Shown here in pieces: positions 47,359 to 49,491 of a DNA stretch of 49,491 bases; the first letter of the stretch is position 1, and every line of letters starts with the position of its first letter. This stretch comes from Ruminococcus flavefaciens. GTDB taxonomy: Bacteria > Bacillota > Clostridia > Oscillospirales > Ruminococcaceae. A program made the translations under genes and the position numbers. The DNA is taken from NCBI GenBank assembly GCA_902766595.1, contig CACXEJ010000077.1, positions 1 to 49,491 of the forward strand, in the 5' to 3' direction. The notes below the pieces were generated by a model. That model was given only the letters and a program-made list of their open reading frames with translations. It searched no databases and was not told where the DNA came from.

Positions 47359-49491
47359 ATGGTGAATGTTACACCTAAGCAGCTGGGAAAGAATGTCAGA
47401 ATGAGTTTCGGTAAGATCACCGAACCCCTCGAAATGCCTAACCTTATCGAAGTTCAGAAGAACTCGTTCAAGTGGTTCAGGGAAGAGGGACTCAGAGAAG
47501 TTTTCCGCGATATGACCGCTATCACAGACTATAACGGCAATCTCACGCTCACTTTCAAGGATTACCGCTTCGACGATACCCCCAAGTATACTCTTGCAGA
47601 ATGTAAGGCAAGAGGTGCAACGTATCAGGTATCTATGAGAGCGACCGCTGTCCTCTACAACAACGAGACCGGCGCTATCTGCGAAAATGAGATCTATATG
47701 GGCGATTTCCCGCTGATGACCGACAGCGGAACCTTTGTTATAAACGGCGCTGAGCGTGTTATCGTATCACAGCTCGTCCGTTCACCCGGCGTTTACTACG
47801 CTTTTGAAAAGGATAAGACAGGTAAGGATCTCTTCAACACCACTGTTATCCCTAACAGAGGTGCGTGGCTCGAGTACGAGATGGACTCAAACGATGTTGT
47901 CTATGTCCGTATCGACAAGAACAGAAAGATCCCGATAACTACATTTATCCGTGCTCTCGGAGTAGGCTCCGATGAGGAGATCTATGAGCTCTTCGGTGAG
48001 GACGACCGCCTCAAGCAGACTATCCTCCAGAAGGATCAGACCAAGAACAATTCCGATGCTCTCATCGACGTTTACAAGAAGCTCCGCCCCGGCGAGCCCC
48101 CGACGGTAGAGAGTGCTGTTACACACCTCAACAACCTCTTCTTCGACGCAAAGAGATATGACCTCTGCCGCTTCGGAAGATACAAGTACAACAAGAAGCT
48201 CGGCATCGCTTCACGTCTTGCAGGACACCTCCTCGCAGAGCCCGTTATCAACCCCAATACAGGTGAGATAATGGCTGACGAGGGCGAGATCGTGACCTAC
48301 GACAAGGCTTGTGAGATCGAGCAGGCTGGTGTTTACTACGCTTTCGTAAAGGTCGAGGCTAAGGAGTACTACACCGACGACCGCGGCGAGACCAATATCC
48401 GTATGGTACAGAAGGTCGCTAAGATCATCGGCAACGGTATGGTAGACATCAAGGGCTACGTTGATCTCGATACAGAGAAGTACGGCATCAACGAGAAGGT
48501 ATCCTACAAGGTGCTCAAGGAGATCCTCGATACCTCCGCTGACGCTGATGAGCTCGAGGAGAACATCAAGAAGCGCGCTGATGAGCTCGTTCCCAAGCAC
48601 ATTATCCTCGACGATATCTTCGCTACAATCAGCTACTTCCTCAACCTCTGTGAGGGCGTCGGCACAGTTGACGACATCGACCACCTCGGAAACAGACGTA
48701 TCCGCAGCGTAGGCGAGCTCCTCCAGAACCAGTTCCGTATCGGCTATGCCCGTATGGAAAGAGGTATCCGTGAGAGAATGAACATCCAGACTCAGGACGT
48801 AAATACTCTCACTCCCCAGACTCTTATCAATATAAGACCTATTTCTTCAGCTATGAAGGAGTTCTTCTGCTCCTCGCCTCTGTCACAGTTCATGGATCAG
48901 AACAACCCTCTTGCTGAACTTACTCATAAGAGACGTCTTTCAGCCCTCGGTCCCGGAGGTCTTTCAAGAGACCGTGCCGGATTTGAGGTCCGTGACGTTC
49001 ATTACAGCCACTACGGAAGAATGTGTCCTATCGAGACTCCTGAAGGTCCTAACATCGGACTTATCTCCTACCTTGCTACATTCGCAAGGATCAACGAGTA
49101 CGGCTTCATCGAGGCACCTTACCGCAAGGTGGATAAGGCTACCGGCATTGTTACCAACGAGGTAGTATATATGACCGCTGACACTGAGGACAACTTCATC
49201 GTTGCTCAGGCGAACGAGCCCCTCACTGAGGACGGCAAGTTCAAGAGACCTCGTGTAAATGCACGTTACCGTGAGCAGATCCTTGAGTGCGAGCGCGAAA
49301 AGGTAGACTACATGGACGTATCTCCTAAGATGGTCGTTTCAGTAGCTACATCAATGATCCCGTTCCTTGAGAACGATGACGCTAACCGTGCCCTCATGGG
49401 TTCAAACATGCAGCGTCAGGCTGTACCGCTCCTCAAGACCGAGCGTCCGTTCGTCGGAACAGGTATGGAGTACAAGGCTGCCGTTGACTCC
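47359..49491 (+). CDS. rpoB: DNA-directed RNA polymerase beta subunit (partial, 5' part)
   Basis: The first 711 codons of rpoB; the gene runs off the window without a stop. It begins [20 protein letters not shown] and continues with [23 protein letters not shown], the usual beta N-terminus. The rifampicin region ([31 protein letters not shown]) is at about residues 510-545, with the typical Ser, Gln, Asp, His and Ser positions unmutated by eye, followed by [18 protein letters not shown] near 555. AAGGAGGT precedes the ATG with good spacing. No rplJ/rplL genes lie upstream; the preceding gene is the kinase. Confidence 0.97.
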   Translation, partial: MVNVTPKQLGKNVRMSFGKITEPLEMPNLIEVQKNSFKWFREEGLREVFRDMTAITDYNGNLTLTFKDYRFDDTPKYTLAECKARGATYQVSMRATAVLYNNETGAICENEIYMGDFPLMTDSGTFVINGAERVIVSQLVRSPGVYYAFEKDKTGKDLFNTTVIPNRGAWLEYEMDSNDVVYVRIDKNRKIPITTFIRALGVGSDEEIYELFGEDDRLKQTILQKDQTKNNSDALIDVYKKLRPGEPPTVESAVTHLNNLFFDAKRYDLCRFGRYKYNKKLGIASRLAGHLLAEPVINPNTGEIMADEGEIVTYDKACEIEQAGVYYAFVKVEAKEYYTDDRGETNIRMVQKVAKIIGNGMVDIKGYVDLDTEKYGINEKVSYKVLKEILDTSADADELEENIKKRADELVPKHIILDDIFATISYFLNLCEGVGTVDDIDHLGNRRIRSVGELLQNQFRIGYARMERGIRERMNIQTQDVNTLTPQTLINIRPISSAMKEFFCSSPLSQFMDQNNPLAELTHKRRLSALGPGGLSRDRAGFEVRDVHYSHYGRMCPIETPEGPNIGLISYLATFARINEYGFIEAPYRKVDKATGIVTNEVVYMTADTEDNFIVAQANEPLTEDGKFKRPRVNARYREQILECEREKVDYMDVSPKMVVSVATSMIPFLENDDANRALMGSNMQRQAVPLLKTERPFVGTGMEYKAAVDS

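Overview
The window looks like a chromosomal segment of a Ruminococcus-type anaerobic fibre degrader (Firmicutes, Oscillospiraceae/Ruminococcaceae). The evidence is two secreted GH5 glycoside hydrolases with Thr-rich linkers and C-terminal dockerin modules, AGGAGG-type ribosome binding sites, TTGACA-17-TATAAT promoters, a T-box leader on pheS, the YfmF/YfmH peptidase pair, and moderately GC-rich coding sequence with AT-rich intergenic DNA. No rRNA, tRNA, CRISPR array, transposase, prophage or plasmid gene was seen. The species is inference.

Layout. 1-5282: an aryl-pyruvate/aryl-CoA locus (end of iorA, iorB, paaK, ACT-domain protein), with three small unrelated genes between iorA and iorB. 5330-7619: a zinc-ribbon protein, a membrane-anchored lipase-like hydrolase and a convergent small membrane protein. 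7696-12128: glycogen/maltodextrin use (malQ, glgP) with an AT-rich DUF2726 gene between them. 12276-13702: a small Cys-rich protein and, on the minus strand, an HMGL-like aldolase with its own promoter and a 16-bp palindrome in its leader. 13853-19013 (minus): T-box leader, pheS, two paralogous small membrane genes (one broken by an in-frame TGA), pheT and an unlisted 56-residue membrane protein. 19195-22956: two lipoproteins, a membrane protein and the NAD(P)HX repair enzyme. 23210-29433: uvrA, uvrB and a DUF3810 metallopeptidase-like protein. 29816-36528: a LacI-type regulator, DUF5662, yfmF/yfmH behind a tandemly repeated promoter-like segment, lgt with an unusual 11-residue-repeat tail, and folD. 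36639-38884 (minus): an ECF sigma factor and a membrane anti-sigma-like protein, divergent from two tandem GH5-dockerin genes (39179-43235). 43412-47077: an MBOAT acyltransferase, an SGNH hydrolase and an atypical protein kinase. 47359-49491: the 5' part of rpoB.

A family of short hairpin repeats beginning GTAGGG is scattered through the window. Every copy has the same orientation and lies just 3' of a plus-strand gene. Three housekeeping gene pairs (iorA/iorB, malQ/glgP, pheS/pheT) are each split by small accessory genes. The least expected signals are the split pheS/pheT operon with its TGA-interrupted paralog, the face-to-face consensus promoters upstream of rpoB with a possible ~125-nt antisense small RNA, the triplicated promoter-like repeat before yfmF, the amphipathic 11-mer tail on Lgt, and the sigma/anti-sigma pair next to the cellulase genes. 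I did not find a clear, complete new defence or mobile system. The candidates given are single loci that need testing.
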